In this document: positions 8,816-16,593 of the stretch, piece after piece | Position numbering within the stretch: the first letter of the stretch is position 1 | Layout: each line of letters opens with the position of its first letter | From: Candidatus Martarchaeota archaeon | GTDB lineage: Archaea; Micrarchaeota; Micrarchaeia; Micrarchaeales; Micrarchaeaceae | Length of the DNA: 42,328 bases | Direction of reading: 5' to 3' | NCBI GenBank assembly: GCA_023473425.1 | Contig: JAMCYG010000026.1 | Location: forward strand, 1-42,328 | Position numbers and translations under genes: made by a program | The notes under the pieces: generated by a model | Seen by the model: only the letters and a program-made list of their open reading frames with translations | Told to the model about the DNA's origin: nothing | Databases searched by the model: none

Positions 8816-9718
8816 ATGGATGATGCAGCAATCAATGGTATAAAGGATGTCGGAAGCATCTCATACAAGGCGCTGAACATGGCTAGAAGCCTTGTGAAGC
8901 CTGGCGCGAAGCTGATAGATGTTGCGGAGAAGCTTGAAGGCTATCTCAGGGAGCAGGGCTACGGATGCGCATTCCCGCTTAACCTTTCAATCAATAGCGA
9001 AGCAGCGCACTATACGCCAACGCTTGGAGATACGAAGGAGTTCTCCGAGCAAGACGTAGTCAAGGTCGACTTTGGTGCAGCAAAGGACGGCATGCTCGGC
9101 GACTGCGCTTTCACTATCGATCTCTCTGGAGAGTACGGTAAGCTCGTGGAATCCACCGATCTCGCGCTTGAAGCAGCTATCAGCAAGGTTAGGGCTGGAG
9201 CGGAAGTGAGGGAGATAGGACGTGCAATAGCTGAAGTAATAGGGTCTCACGGGTTCAAACCAATAAGGAATCTCGGCGGGCACGGGGTTGGCAAGCATGA
9301 CCTGCATGCAGAAATATTCATACCTAACTTCGACAACGGTGATACCACTACGCTCCAGGAAGGGCAAGTTATAGCTATAGAGCCTTTCGCCACGACCTCG
9401 AATGGCAAGGGCGTGGTGAACGACAGCGACACGTTCGAAATATACGGGTTCATCGAAGCGATGCCTGTGAGGTCGCAGAACGCGAGGAGCGTGCTGGCTG
9501 AAATCGCGACCAAATACCCGAGCGAGCCTTTCGCGGTTAGATGGCTTTCCAACGTAATACCGTCTAAGTTCGGTCTCTACGCAGCGATTCGCGAGCTACT
9601 TGTAGCTGGCGCGATAGAGTCGTATCCGATGCTTGTCGAGGCTGCTGGAGGCATAGTCTCCCAGTCGGAAAAGGAGCTGCTTGTGACAAAGGATGCATGC
9701 GAGATACTTACCAAGTAG
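8816..9718 (+). CDS. map: Methionine aminopeptidase, type II (archaeal)
   Basis: The 300-aa enzyme removes the initiator methionine from nascent proteins. The pita-bread-fold residues are in place: His65 in AAHYTP, metal ligands Asp85 (VKVDFGA), Asp96 (GDCAFTIDL), His156 (GGHGVGKHDLH), Glu189 (IAIEPFATT) and Glu285 near the C-terminus. The insert after the last-but-one ligand, between about residues 205 and 270, is the helical subdomain that marks type II enzymes. Length matches archaeal MetAP (about 295-300). There is no N-terminal extension. It lies 15 bases downstream of polB. Confidence 0.95.
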   Translation: MDDAAINGIKDVGSISYKALNMARSLVKPGAKLIDVAEKLEGYLREQGYGCAFPLNLSINSEAAHYTPTLGDTKEFSEQDVVKVDFGAAKDGMLGDCAFTIDLSGEYGKLVESTDLALEAAISKVRAGAEVREIGRAIAEVIGSHGFKPIRNLGGHGVGKHDLHAEIFIPNFDNGDTTTLQEGQVIAIEPFATTSNGKGVVNDSDTFEIYGFIEAMPVRSQNARSVLAEIATKYPSEPFAVRWLSNVIPSKFGLYAAIRELLVAGAIESYPMLVEAAGGIVSQSEKELLVTKDACEILTK

Positions 9719-9828
9719 CAGTAGCCAGCAGCATCATGAAACTCTTACAGCATTGCATTCAGCATGTGCTGCACCATGAATGTTCAGCGGCAGAGCCTCA
9801 TGATATACTTCGGCCTATGAAAGGTAAG

Positions 9829-9936
9829 CGGATCTGGCGGGATTTTCATAAGCGAATTATTGCGACTCGCATCATTTTGAACCCGCAACCTTCTGGTCCG
9901 AAGCCAGACGCGCTGTCCAAGTTGCGCCACAGATCC
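9829..9936 (-). tRNA. tRNA-Arg (anticodon TCG) with a 33-nt intron in the T-loop
   Basis: On the minus strand the acceptor GGATCTG (9936-9930) pairs with CAGATCC (9836-9830), discriminator G. The D stem is GCGC/GCGC, and the anticodon arm is TCTGG, loop CTTCGGA, CCAGA, so the anticodon is TCG (reads CGA, Arg). The T stem is GCGGG/CCCGC, but 40 bases rather than 7 separate its arms. Removing 33 restores the canonical loop TTCAAAT. The junction is ambiguous between positions 57/58 and 59/60 because of flanking A runs. The insert can fold through ATGA/TTAT and GCGA/TCGC, compatible with a bulge-helix-bulge splice substrate. TATA-like TTATTATATC lies about 25-35 bases upstream (about 9960-9970). 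Confidence 0.92.
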
Positions 9937-9992
9937 GCATACGCATGAATGGTAATCGCAGATATAATAAGGATTGAGTTGTGAAGGTATGG

Positions 9993-10706
9993 CTAAAACT
10001 CTTTGAATCCGTCGAAGTTAAACAGTCTTGTCTGGCGTATGTTTTCCATTGTCTTCCAGTGGTGCCTCAGATGCATGTCCAAGGCGCCGCTCTTCATGTT
10101 GTCCCTTATTGCGTCGATAGTCTTGTAGTCTGACGGGTAGCCCGAGCCTATGTCTATTCCGAGCTTCCTGCTCAGCGCATCTATTTCGCGGTCCCGCGTG
10201 ACTTTGGCTATTATACTTGCTGCAGAAACAACAGGGTATATAGAATCAGCCTTGTGGCGCGCAAGTATCTTGGTGTAGCGCACCCCTTTCTCAGTTTTGC
10301 CCTTCACGCCTACCACTTTGGTCTGCTTGCTGCAGATATTGCTAACACGCAGGCCGAACTTCTCAGCTATAACATCTGGCGAGTCGAGGTACACGGTATT
10401 AACCTCTTCCACCTTGTCCAATAGCCTGGCGAAGTGGACCGCCTCCAACTCGTTCAGCGATATGTTGTTCTTCATCGCATTGTTGATCTCTTCAGGGTAT
10501 ATTTTCTCGACCCTTATGTCGCTGGCCAGCCCCTTTATCGCCTTGTACGCAATCTCGCGGCGCTTCCTAGACAACATCTTAGAATCACGCACGCCTGCCT
10601 CAGTGAGCTTATGCTCCAGGCTCTTGTTTATAGAAACAACGCTTACGACAAGAGGGCCCAGTATCGCCCCGCGCCCTGCCTCGTCTCCGCCTGATATTAT
10701 TATCAA
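9993..10706 (-). CDS. rnhB: Ribonuclease HII
   Basis: A 237-aa enzyme that cuts the RNA strand of RNA/DNA hybrids and single ribonucleotides in DNA. The type 2 RNase H signature is present: GGDEAGRGAILGPLV with Asp8 and Glu9, YLDSPDV with Asp108, and HKADSIYPVVSAASIIAKVTRD with Asp154, completing the DEDD metal site. The start is TTG at 10706, preceded by GGTGAG at suitable spacing; no in-frame ATG gives the family N-terminus. A TATA-like box (TATTTATT on this strand) lies near 10750-10760 and a 6-4-6 dyad (10726-10741) lies in the leader. Confidence 0.95.
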   Translation of the reverse strand: MIIISGGDEAGRGAILGPLVVSVVSINKSLEHKLTEAGVRDSKMLSRKRREIAYKAIKGLASDIRVEKIYPEEINNAMKNNISLNELEAVHFARLLDKVEEVNTVYLDSPDVIAEKFGLRVSNICSKQTKVVGVKGKTEKGVRYTKILARHKADSIYPVVSAASIIAKVTRDREIDALSRKLGIDIGSGYPSDYKTIDAIRDNMKSGALDMHLRHHWKTMENIRQTRLFNFDGFKEF

Positions 10707-10725
10707 CTGCTCACCGCTAGGAACT

Positions 10726-10741
10726 CCTAATTCCTATTAGG
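10726..10741. promoter_or_regulatory. Dyad in the rnhB leader
   Basis: CCTAAT (10726-10731) and ATTAGG (10736-10741) form a perfect inverted repeat around TCCT, 20 bases upstream of the rnhB TTG start and just downstream of its TATA-like box. It lies near the predicted transcription start, so an operator or small leader hairpin is possible. Confidence 0.35.
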
Positions 10742-10778
10742 CAATCAAGCAATAAATAGCTAACTGTAAGGCAAAAAT

Positions 10779-10800
10779 CAGAGTGGTGATCACCACTCTG
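10779..10800 (-). terminator. Perfect 22-bp palindrome, probable terminator of the PRC-barrel gene
   Basis: CAGAGTGGTGA followed directly by its reverse complement makes an 11-bp dyad with no spacer; as RNA it would fold as a 9-bp stem with a GATC loop. On the minus strand it is followed by ATTTTTG, giving an intrinsic-terminator-like hairpin plus T run 32 bases after the PRC-barrel stop. A dimeric-protein operator upstream of rnhB is the alternative. Confidence 0.55.
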
Positions 10801-10831
10801 CGGGTCCGCTTCAAACTTCAGTGCAATTGAA

Positions 10832-11083
10832 TCAGATGTGCTTCCTGTCAATCATCATGAAGTCGTTGACAGCCACGACTGCCGAGTAAGGCACCCTTAT
10901 CTGGCCGCTGTCCTGCTTTATCTTGCTTGCTATGCTAGAATCTGGGTTGGGCTCTATGAGTAGGAAGTTTATCTTACCTGTAGTCTCGCTCACTTCTGCA
11001 TCAAGCAGTCTGCCAAGGTCGAATCCGTCGACTGTTATCACTTTCTTTCCAACCAGCTGTTTCGCGATTATGAACTTTACCAT
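10832..11083 (-). CDS. PRC-barrel domain protein
   Basis: An 83-aa single-domain protein. LVGKKVITVDGFDLGRLLDAE near residues 10-30 is the PRC-barrel signature; the rest continues the barrel (INFLLIEPNPD, IRVPYSAVVAVNDFMMID). Stand-alone archaeal PRC-barrel proteins are found next to RNA-processing and cell-division genes, with unclear function; here rnhB lies downstream on the same strand. ATG 11083 lies next to AT-rich promoter-like sequence (TATAATATA around 11096-11110), so the leader may be very short. Confidence 0.85.
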   Translation of the reverse strand: MVKFIIAKQLVGKKVITVDGFDLGRLLDAEVSETTGKINFLLIEPNPDSSIASKIKQDSGQIRVPYSAVVAVNDFMMIDRKHI

Positions 11084-11221
11084 CCAAACACCTAACTATA
11101 AAATATAATATAGAAACACTTTAATATTCTATGCCTGTTAGAAGCAGAAGCACATTATACGGTTCAAGCACAGTACAACATAAATCCTTTCCGCAATAAT
11201 TAGTAAGTAGCATGTGGTCGC

Positions 11222-11527
11222 ATGGCTAATGGCAACAGGTTACTGCTTATGGAAAAGCAGGCCACAATAATTCTTACGCTGAAGAGCAATGCGCAGGAAT
11301 GGAACATCTCCTCTCTCGCAAAGGCCGCAGGGACTACATACGTGCACGCGTGCAATTTCCTTATACTCTGTGAATCGAAGGGCATAGTATCTAGCGAGCG
11401 GCATGGCCGCATAAAGACAATAAAGCTGACTGAAAAAGGTGCAAGGCTAGCAGAAATGGTCGACGGCATACACACCATAGTAAACGAGAAGGCGCAGGTG
11501 CCGCAGCAGCCAGGCCCAAGTATGTAA
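11222..11527 (+). CDS. Winged-helix DNA-binding protein (MarR/ArsR-like)
   Basis: A 101-aa protein with a winged helix over residues 10-80. NISSLAKAAGTTYVHACNFL is the helix-turn-helix, followed by a wing (GIVSSERHGRIKTIKLTEKG) and the terminal helix ARLAEMVDGI. It resembles small archaeal transcriptional regulators with no effector domain; its target is unknown. The last 15 residues are Pro/Gln-rich and probably disordered. It ends two bases before the convergent gene at 11530. Confidence 0.75.
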   Translation: MANGNRLLLMEKQATIILTLKSNAQEWNISSLAKAAGTTYVHACNFLILCESKGIVSSERHGRIKTIKLTEKGARLAEMVDGIHTIVNEKAQVPQQPGPSM

Positions 11528-11529
11528 TG

Positions 11530-11943
11530 CTACACTACGCTTATCATTGCTCTCTTTCTTATCGCGTTAAGTATGTGCCCATAGTCCCTATAATGAGCGA
11601 TTGCTGTAAGCGAAACTGTGTAATCGCCAGGGTCAGCTCCGGACGAATTATAAACGTCAATCCGCACCTCCTTTTCCTCTTCAGGTGCAAGATATCCAAG
11701 CCTAACCTCTTTCTGCTTCGTCAATCCTATCTCATCAAATCCAAGCTGTTTCGGAACTTCTGCAACCACTGATGTTAGAAGCGCCTCACCAGTCATATTC
11801 TTCAGCTTTATGGTAAGCGATGACGTGCTCTTCTTTCCAGAGTACAGCTTGTACGGCATCCACTCCGTCATTATCCTGTATGGCGACTTCTTTGTAAGAT
11901 CCTCAGAAACATTCTTCTTCCCGAAAGGTCCAAAAATTTTCAA
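11530..11943 (-). CDS. Uncharacterised beta-sandwich protein
   Basis: A 137-aa protein. After a basic N-terminus it shows a strand pattern typical of immunoglobulin-like or CARDB-type sandwiches: SLTIKLKNMTGEALLTSVV, a conserved-looking LGYLAPEEEKEVRIDVYN, and GDYTVSLTAIAHYRDYGHIL. No signal peptide or membrane helix is seen, so it is probably cytosolic. The start is TTG at 11943 after GGTGTGA; a TATA-like box (ATATAAAAG) lies near 11961-11970 on this strand. It is divergent from the gene at 12031. Function unknown. Confidence 0.6.
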   Translation of the reverse strand: MKIFGPFGKKNVSEDLTKKSPYRIMTEWMPYKLYSGKKSTSSLTIKLKNMTGEALLTSVVAEVPKQLGFDEIGLTKQKEVRLGYLAPEEEKEVRIDVYNSSGADPGDYTVSLTAIAHYRDYGHILNAIRKRAMISVV

Positions 11944-12030
11944 GTGTCACACCATCAATACTTTTATATCTTATTGTACATAATTATTTAATAAGTTGTA
12001 GGGTTCGGTGGAAATCTCTAGAGTGTATAC

Positions 12031-12489
12031 ATGCCAATAAAGTACAATCTAACAACTTACGATATGTTGGCTAACAAGATACACAAACTCTCGGTAAAGA
12101 ACAGTAGTGCCATATCTCCTGCCAAGTACGACGGCGAGTCGGGTGTCACAGTAGAAGACGGCAACATAATACTTGCGAAGGCTGTGATAATTGCCTCATT
12201 CTCTTCAAATCTGTCATGGCAGACATACAATGCTATAATCACTGATCCAAGCAGGCTGAATGTCCCTGAAATACGGCGAGAGTATGAAGAAGCTGCATCG
12301 GAAAAGTGGAAGCGCGTAACTAACAACGATGTGAGGGAGGTTGCGACTAAAGGGATAAGTGACAATGCATTCTCAACCTGGCTCTTCTACAACGTAGATA
12401 AGAGTGCGCACGAAACATACAAGAAGGCATGGAAGTTGTTCAAGAGCGAGTTCAGCGAAGGATGCGAAACTGTCAGGCCGTTCATCTAA
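12031..12489 (+). CDS. Hypothetical protein
   Basis: A 152-aa soluble protein that I do not recognise. The N-terminal half looks strand-rich (SGVTVEDGNIILAKAVIIASF), the C-terminal half helical and charged (EIRREYEEAASEKWKRV, HETYKKAWKLFKSEF). Tryptophan and tyrosine are frequent. No cysteine pair, Walker motif or membrane segment is present. It starts at ATG 12031 about 36 bases after a TATA-like box (TTATTTAATAAG near 11984-11995). It may be lineage-specific. Confidence 0.6.
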   Translation: MPIKYNLTTYDMLANKIHKLSVKNSSAISPAKYDGESGVTVEDGNIILAKAVIIASFSSNLSWQTYNAIITDPSRLNVPEIRREYEEAASEKWKRVTNNDVREVATKGISDNAFSTWLFYNVDKSAHETYKKAWKLFKSEFSEGCETVRPFI

Positions 12490-12807
12490 TCCTGCAGGCC
12501 GGCACTATTTTTCAGTTCTAATTCGCGCCCAGGTTTCCATGCGAATGAGCCGGTTCCAAATACTTATTGGAAATCTCATTGAAAATACGGCACAAAGCGA
12601 TGTTTACTGTATTATATTTTATTTACTTTACTACACATAATTTTACCGGAATACCTTATGTTAGCTGCGTATCTTGAATGCGCCAGAAAAGCTTTTTAAA
12701 GAAGTGTAACAAATGTAATTTCGCAAATGTTGTGTGCGCTATAAAAAGTGCTACAACAGGTTGTATGCTGGTTGGAATGGTGCCTGTATGCTACCAACGG
12801 TGATACT
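12490..12807. other. Intergenic region with dyads and the nrdR promoter
   Basis: No reading frame is credible here. Dyads: ATTCGC (12521-12526) with GCGAAT (12541-12546), and TTCCAA (12554-12559) with TTGGAA (12567-12572), either of which could help end transcription of the preceding gene. Closer to nrdR are a TTTTTAAAG box (about 12692-12700), two direct copies of CAAATGT 14 bases apart (12710-12716, 12724-12730), a TATAAAAA box (12740-12747) and a dyad at 12752-12765. Confidence 0.5.
12740..12765 (+). promoter_or_regulatory. nrdR promoter with adjacent operator-like dyad
   Basis: TATAAAAA at 12740-12747 is a good archaeal TATA box. Immediately downstream TACAAC (12752-12757) and GTTGTA (12760-12765) form a perfect dyad around AG, between the TATA box and the expected start at about 12765-12770, where a bound repressor would block RNA polymerase. 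It does not match the bacterial NrdR-box consensus, so the binding protein is unknown. Confidence 0.5.
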
Positions 12808-13257
12808 ATGATGTGCCCATACTGCGGCAACATAGAAACGAGCGTAACGGACTCCCGGCTTGCGGATGACGGGAGGAGCATAAGGCGCAGGAGGGAGTGC
12901 TCCAAATGCGGGAAGAGGTTCACCACATATGAGCGTACAGAGCTTGAGCGCATAACTGTAATAAAGAAGAATAATACGCGCGAGCCGTTTGACAGGAACA
13001 AGATACTAACTGGAATAATGAAGGCTTGCGAGAAGAGGCCTGTGACTCGGGAGCAGATGGATCAGATGGCCGACAGGGTGGAGCGCGCTATCAGGTTCAA
13101 GGGCAGGAGGGAAATATCTTCTAGGGAGATAGGCAACCTGGTAATGAAGGAGCTGCTGAAGGTAGACAACATAGCATACATCAGGTTCTCGAGCATATAC
13201 AAGGAAGTCGAGAAGCCCAGCGAATTTATGGACATGATAAAGAGATTCAGCAAATGA
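12808..13257 (+). CDS. nrdR: Transcriptional repressor NrdR
   Basis: A 149-aa protein with the two NrdR domains: an N-terminal zinc ribbon (MMCPYCG, then ECSKCGKRFTTYER near residues 30-45) and an ATP-cone from about residue 50 (VIKKNNTREPFDRNKIL, GRREISSREIGNLVM). In bacteria NrdR senses ATP/dATP and represses ribonucleotide reductase genes; here it lies 99 bases upstream of nrdJ, so the same role is likely. The family is mainly bacterial and patchy in archaea. ATG 12808 follows GGTGA and reproduces the family N-terminus M-x-C-P. The frame stays open upstream to 12748 but without conserved sequence. Confidence 0.93.
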   Translation: MMCPYCGNIETSVTDSRLADDGRSIRRRRECSKCGKRFTTYERTELERITVIKKNNTREPFDRNKILTGIMKACEKRPVTREQMDQMADRVERAIRFKGRREISSREIGNLVMKELLKVDNIAYIRFSSIYKEVEKPSEFMDMIKRFSK

Positions 13258-13356
13258 GCCAGAACTAGGAAATGGTTGGAAATTGGTGCAGAGATAAACA
13301 TATGAAAAATAAAATAGAATGAAAACAATCGAAATGCATTGCGCTTAGGTGGAATC

Positions 13357-15810
13357 ATGGTCGAATCCGAGGAAAGGGAACAGGAAAAGACGGAGAACAA
13401 GTTTGGGAAGGTGGAGGCTAACGCTGAGGACTTGCCTAAAGAGACGCTCGACTTCTTCCATGGAGATGAGATAAGGGCGAGGGTGTTCTATGAGAAGTAC
13501 GCTTTCCATGGCGAGAATCTCGACGGTCCTGCACTGGAGAAGACACCTGTTGAAATGTGGAAGAGGGTAGCTAGGGAAATAGCAGCTGTTGAAGCTACTG
13601 ATGCTGCCAAGAGCGAGTGGGAGGAAAAGTTCTACTGGCTCATGAAGGATTTCAGGTTCGTTCCGGGCGGCAGGATACTGTTTGGCGCCGGCTCAGGAAG
13701 GAGGGTCACGCTGCTCAACTGCTATGTCATACCAATGAAAGAGGATAACATAGAATCAATATTCGATTGGTGCAAAGAGGCTGCAAGAACGTACAGCTTC
13801 GGCGGTGGAGTTGGGGGCGACATATCAGTACTTAGGCCAAAGAATGCACCTGTGAACAATTCGGCAATGGTATCCTCCGGTTCGGTTTCGTTCATGAACT
13901 TGATGAGCGAGACAACGCACGTGATAGGCCAGCATGGCCGCCGCGGTGCACTTATGATAACATTAGATGTCAGCCATCCTGACATATTTGATTTTGTCAA
14001 GGTAAAGAGGGATACGAAGAGCGTAAGGTACGCCAACATCAGCGTGAAGATAACTGATGAATTCATGAAGGCTGTCGAATCCGATTCAGAGTTCACCCTT
14101 AAGTTTGAGAATCCGGCTAAGCCTCTGCCTGATGGCAATGTGAGCAGAATAGAGAGGAAGATACGCGCAAGGGACCTTTGGAACGAACTCATAAAATCCG
14201 CAAGGGACTGGGCCGAACCAGGATTGGTATTCTGGGACACGATGAAGAGGATGTCGCCAAGCGAGTACAATGGCATGAACATACTCTCAACCAACCCCTG
14301 CTCAGAGCAGCCCCTTCAAGCGTACGGCGCATGCGACCTTGGCAACATAAATCTATCCTATTTTGTCACGAAGCCTTTCCAGGACAGCGCAGACCTCAAC
14401 TGGGAGGAGCTAGACCGCACAGTAAGGTACGGCGTAAGGTTCCTGGACAACGTCATAGAGTACAATATGGACAAGCACCCGCTCAAGGAACAGCGCGAGG
14501 CCGCCGAGAATAGCCGCAGGATAGGATTGGGGGTCACAGGACTTGCCGACATGCTGATAAAACTGAAGATAAAGTACGACAGCGACAAGGCACTGGCATT
14601 CGTGGACAACCTATTCAACCGCATAAAGAGGGTTGCATACGACGAAAGTACAGAAATCGCGAAAGAGAAGGGCACATTCAAGATGTTCGACAAGGACAAA
14701 CACCTGAAGATGCAGTTCGTAATGAACCTCGATGCGGACATACGCGACAAAATCTCGAAGAACGGCCTCAGGAATGTCGCGATATTGACAATACCTCCAG
14801 TCGGCAGCGGCTCCGTACTGGCTGGAACGTCTAGCGGCATAGAGCCGGTCTTTGCGTTCAGCTACACGCGCAGATCTGAATCGCTGAGCAAGGAGAACTT
14901 CAAGGTGTATCATCCGTTAGTAGTGGACTACATGGCTTCAACCGGCATATCTGACGAGAAAGACCTTCCAGACTTCTTCATACCCTCTCATCAGATAAAT
15001 CCTGAGTTCAGGGTGAAGATGCAGGGAGTTATACAGAGGCATGTCGACTCGGCGATATCGTCCACCGTCAACCTGCCGAGCGACGCGACCGTAGAGACTG
15101 TGGGAAAGATATACATGCAGGCATGGAAGACCGGATGCAAGGGCATAACAGTCTACAGGGAAGGCTCAAGGGAGGGCGTGCTGATAACGGATGAAGCAAA
15201 GGAGAAGGCGGCCCAGCCTGCTCAGCAGCAGAAGCCGTTGCAGTTCAACTGGCCAAGGCCTCCGCTGCTATACGGCTCTACAGTCAAGCTAAATGTGCAG
15301 CAGGGCACACTGTACATCACAGCCAACTTTGATGAGGAGAGCAGGGTGCGGGAGGTATTCGTGGATCTCGGAAAGGGAGGCACGGAGGACAAGAGCTACT
15401 GCGAGGCTATAGGCCGCATGCTCAGCAAATACTTGCAGCAGGGCGGGAACGTGAGGGAGGCGATCAACAGCTTGAAGGGCATAAGGTCTAACAATGTTTT
15501 CTGGAACAATGGCCTCAAGCTCTACAGCATACCGGACGCGATAGCCAAGGGCCTGGAGATGATAATGACTATGCAGGCCCGCGGAGCGCCGCAGATTGCA
15601 ACGCCAAACATGCAGCCTGGACAGCAGCTGCCCCTCGCCGAGACTGATCTTCATTCAGGCGCAAGCGATGAGGTGCAGCATGCCATGCCGTCAGGAGGCG
15701 CCCAGGATATGGCTGGGCTGTCTGACTGCCCGCAGTGCCATGAGCACACGCTTGTGAACGAGAATGGCTGCTATATCTGCAAGTCTTGCGGCTACACCAA
15801 GTGCGAGTAA
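13357..15810 (+). CDS. nrdJ: Ribonucleotide reductase, adenosylcobalamin-dependent (class II)
   Basis: An 817-aa enzyme making deoxyribonucleotides from ribonucleotides. The RNR barrel residues are visible: LLNCYV (Cys122, first of the reducing pair), GGGVGGDISVLRP (149-161), NPCSEQPL (Asn313, Cys315 as thiyl-radical site, Glu317), GACDLGNIN (Cys326), and PPVGSGSVLAGTSSGIEP in the barrel's later part. The C-terminus ends in a zinc ribbon (CPQCHEH and CKSCGYTKC), typical of NrdJ. No ATP-cone is seen at its N-terminus, so dATP sensing may fall to the adjacent NrdR. Activity would need cobalamin. ATG 13357 follows AGGTGG; an upstream in-frame TTG at 13339 lacks a ribosome site. Confidence 0.95.
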   Translation: MVESEEREQEKTENKFGKVEANAEDLPKETLDFFHGDEIRARVFYEKYAFHGENLDGPALEKTPVEMWKRVAREIAAVEATDAAKSEWEEKFYWLMKDFRFVPGGRILFGAGSGRRVTLLNCYVIPMKEDNIESIFDWCKEAARTYSFGGGVGGDISVLRPKNAPVNNSAMVSSGSVSFMNLMSETTHVIGQHGRRGALMITLDVSHPDIFDFVKVKRDTKSVRYANISVKITDEFMKAVESDSEFTLKFENPAKPLPDGNVSRIERKIRARDLWNELIKSARDWAEPGLVFWDTMKRMSPSEYNGMNILSTNPCSEQPLQAYGACDLGNINLSYFVTKPFQDSADLNWEELDRTVRYGVRFLDNVIEYNMDKHPLKEQREAAENSRRIGLGVTGLADMLIKLKIKYDSDKALAFVDNLFNRIKRVAYDESTEIAKEKGTFKMFDKDKHLKMQFVMNLDADIRDKISKNGLRNVAILTIPPVGSGSVLAGTSSGIEPVFAFSYTRRSESLSKENFKVYHPLVVDYMASTGISDEKDLPDFFIPSHQINPEFRVKMQGVIQRHVDSAISSTVNLPSDATVETVGKIYMQAWKTGCKGITVYREGSREGVLITDEAKEKAAQPAQQQKPLQFNWPRPPLLYGSTVKLNVQQGTLYITANFDEESRVREVFVDLGKGGTEDKSYCEAIGRMLSKYLQQGGNVREAINSLKGIRSNNVFWNNGLKLYSIPDAIAKGLEMIMTMQARGAPQIATPNMQPGQQLPLAETDLHSGASDEVQHAMPSGGAQDMAGLSDCPQCHEHTLVNENGCYICKSCGYTKCE

Positions 15811-15822
15811 GTCCGCCTCAGG

Positions 15823-15840
15823 AAACGTTTATAAACGTTT
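15823..15840. promoter_or_regulatory. 18-bp palindrome over the TATA box of the L1 operon
   Basis: AAACGTTTATAAACGTTT is a perfect palindrome with the TATA element (TTTATAAA) at its centre, so a protein bound here would compete with TBP. It lies about 110 bases upstream of the L1 start and 13 bases after the nrdJ stop. Its symmetry also makes it usable in either direction, though only the + direction faces a gene. Confidence 0.55.
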
Positions 15841-15900
15841 GCGAGGTAACTACTATAGCAACACATGTACAAGTAAGTACGCACACAGAAAGCACTGAAT

Positions 15901-15936
15901 TGATTGCTTATTTTCCCGCAATCACTGCGTTCGCAG
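15901..15936 (+). promoter_or_regulatory. Leader hairpins before rpl1, possible L1 autoregulatory site
   Basis: TGATTGC (15901-15907) pairs with GCAATCA (15918-15924) across a 10-base pyrimidine-rich loop, followed at once by CTGC/GCAG (15925-15928, 15933-15936), which ends where the AGGAGGG ribosome site begins. Archaeal L1 is known to repress its own mRNA by binding a mimic of its 23S rRNA site; whether this fold is that mimic is inference. Confidence 0.35.
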
Positions 15937-15948
15937 GAGGGATAGTAA

Positions 15949-16581
15949 ATGGAAAGCGAGATGCTGAACAAGCTAAGCGCGTTCATAGAGGAGAACAAGG
16001 GCAAGAGAAAGTTCACTCAGAGTGTAGACCTTGCGATAAACTTCACCAACATAGACTTCAGCAAGCAGGAGAACAAGCTCAACCTTGACGTGAATTTGCC
16101 GAACGGCAGGGGCAAGGCCCTAAACGTCATAGTCTTCGCAGACGAGAAGAGGATAGTGGACGCGGCAGCTGCTGCTGGTGCAAAGGTTATACCAGGTGCA
16201 CAGATACAGTCAATGGCAAACGACAAATCTGCGCTCAATGAGCTGCTTGGTTCCACACTTCTTGCACAGCCCAGTCTCATGCCGCAGATAGCGCGCTCTC
16301 TGGGTTCGTTCCTGGGTCCAAGGAACAGGATACCTAAACCGCTCATTGGATCGGACATAAGCACGGCCATAGGTGCCGCATCTAGCACTATAACGCTAAG
16401 AAGTAAGGGTAAGAATCTTCCGACTGCGCACTGCAGCGTAGGCACGGAAAGCATGCCAGTTGACAAGATCGCGGCAAACGTAGACGCAGTCTTTAATACT
16501 GTCGCAAAGAAGGTTGGCAAGCAGAACATAAAATCAATGTACATAAAGATGACCATGAGCAAGCCGCTGAGGCTGATCTGA
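15949..16581 (+). CDS. rpl1: 50S ribosomal protein L1
   Basis: A 210-aa L1-family protein forming the mobile L1 stalk that binds 23S rRNA and the exiting tRNA. The archaeal core is clear: RKFTQSVDLAINFTNIDF (strand and rRNA contact), NGRGKALNVIVFADE, SLGSFLGPRNRIPKP (the conserved LG.R..MP-type segment) and MYIKMTMSKPLRL at the end. Length is near the archaeal 215-220. A strong AGGAGGG lies just upstream of ATG 15949. It leads an L1-L10-L12 operon as in most archaea. Confidence 0.95.
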   Translation: MESEMLNKLSAFIEENKGKRKFTQSVDLAINFTNIDFSKQENKLNLDVNLPNGRGKALNVIVFADEKRIVDAAAAAGAKVIPGAQIQSMANDKSALNELLGSTLLAQPSLMPQIARSLGSFLGPRNRIPKPLIGSDISTAIGAASSTITLRSKGKNLPTAHCSVGTESMPVDKIAANVDAVFNTVAKKVGKQNIKSMYIKMTMSKPLRLI

Positions 16582-16593
16582 ACGGTGTGAAGC

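Noticed and set aside
9760-9771. CAGCA-TG-TGCTG dyad after the methionine aminopeptidase gene as terminator
   Set aside because: A five-base stem with a two-base loop and no following T run is too weak to call.
9829-9936. tRNA-Arg(TCG) as a pseudogene disrupted by an insertion
   Set aside because: All four stems and both conserved loops are intact and the insert excises to leave an exact canonical T-loop, which favours an intron.
13258-13356. Bacterial-type NrdR box upstream of nrdJ
   Set aside because: No paired 16-bp sites matching the consensus could be found between nrdR and nrdJ.
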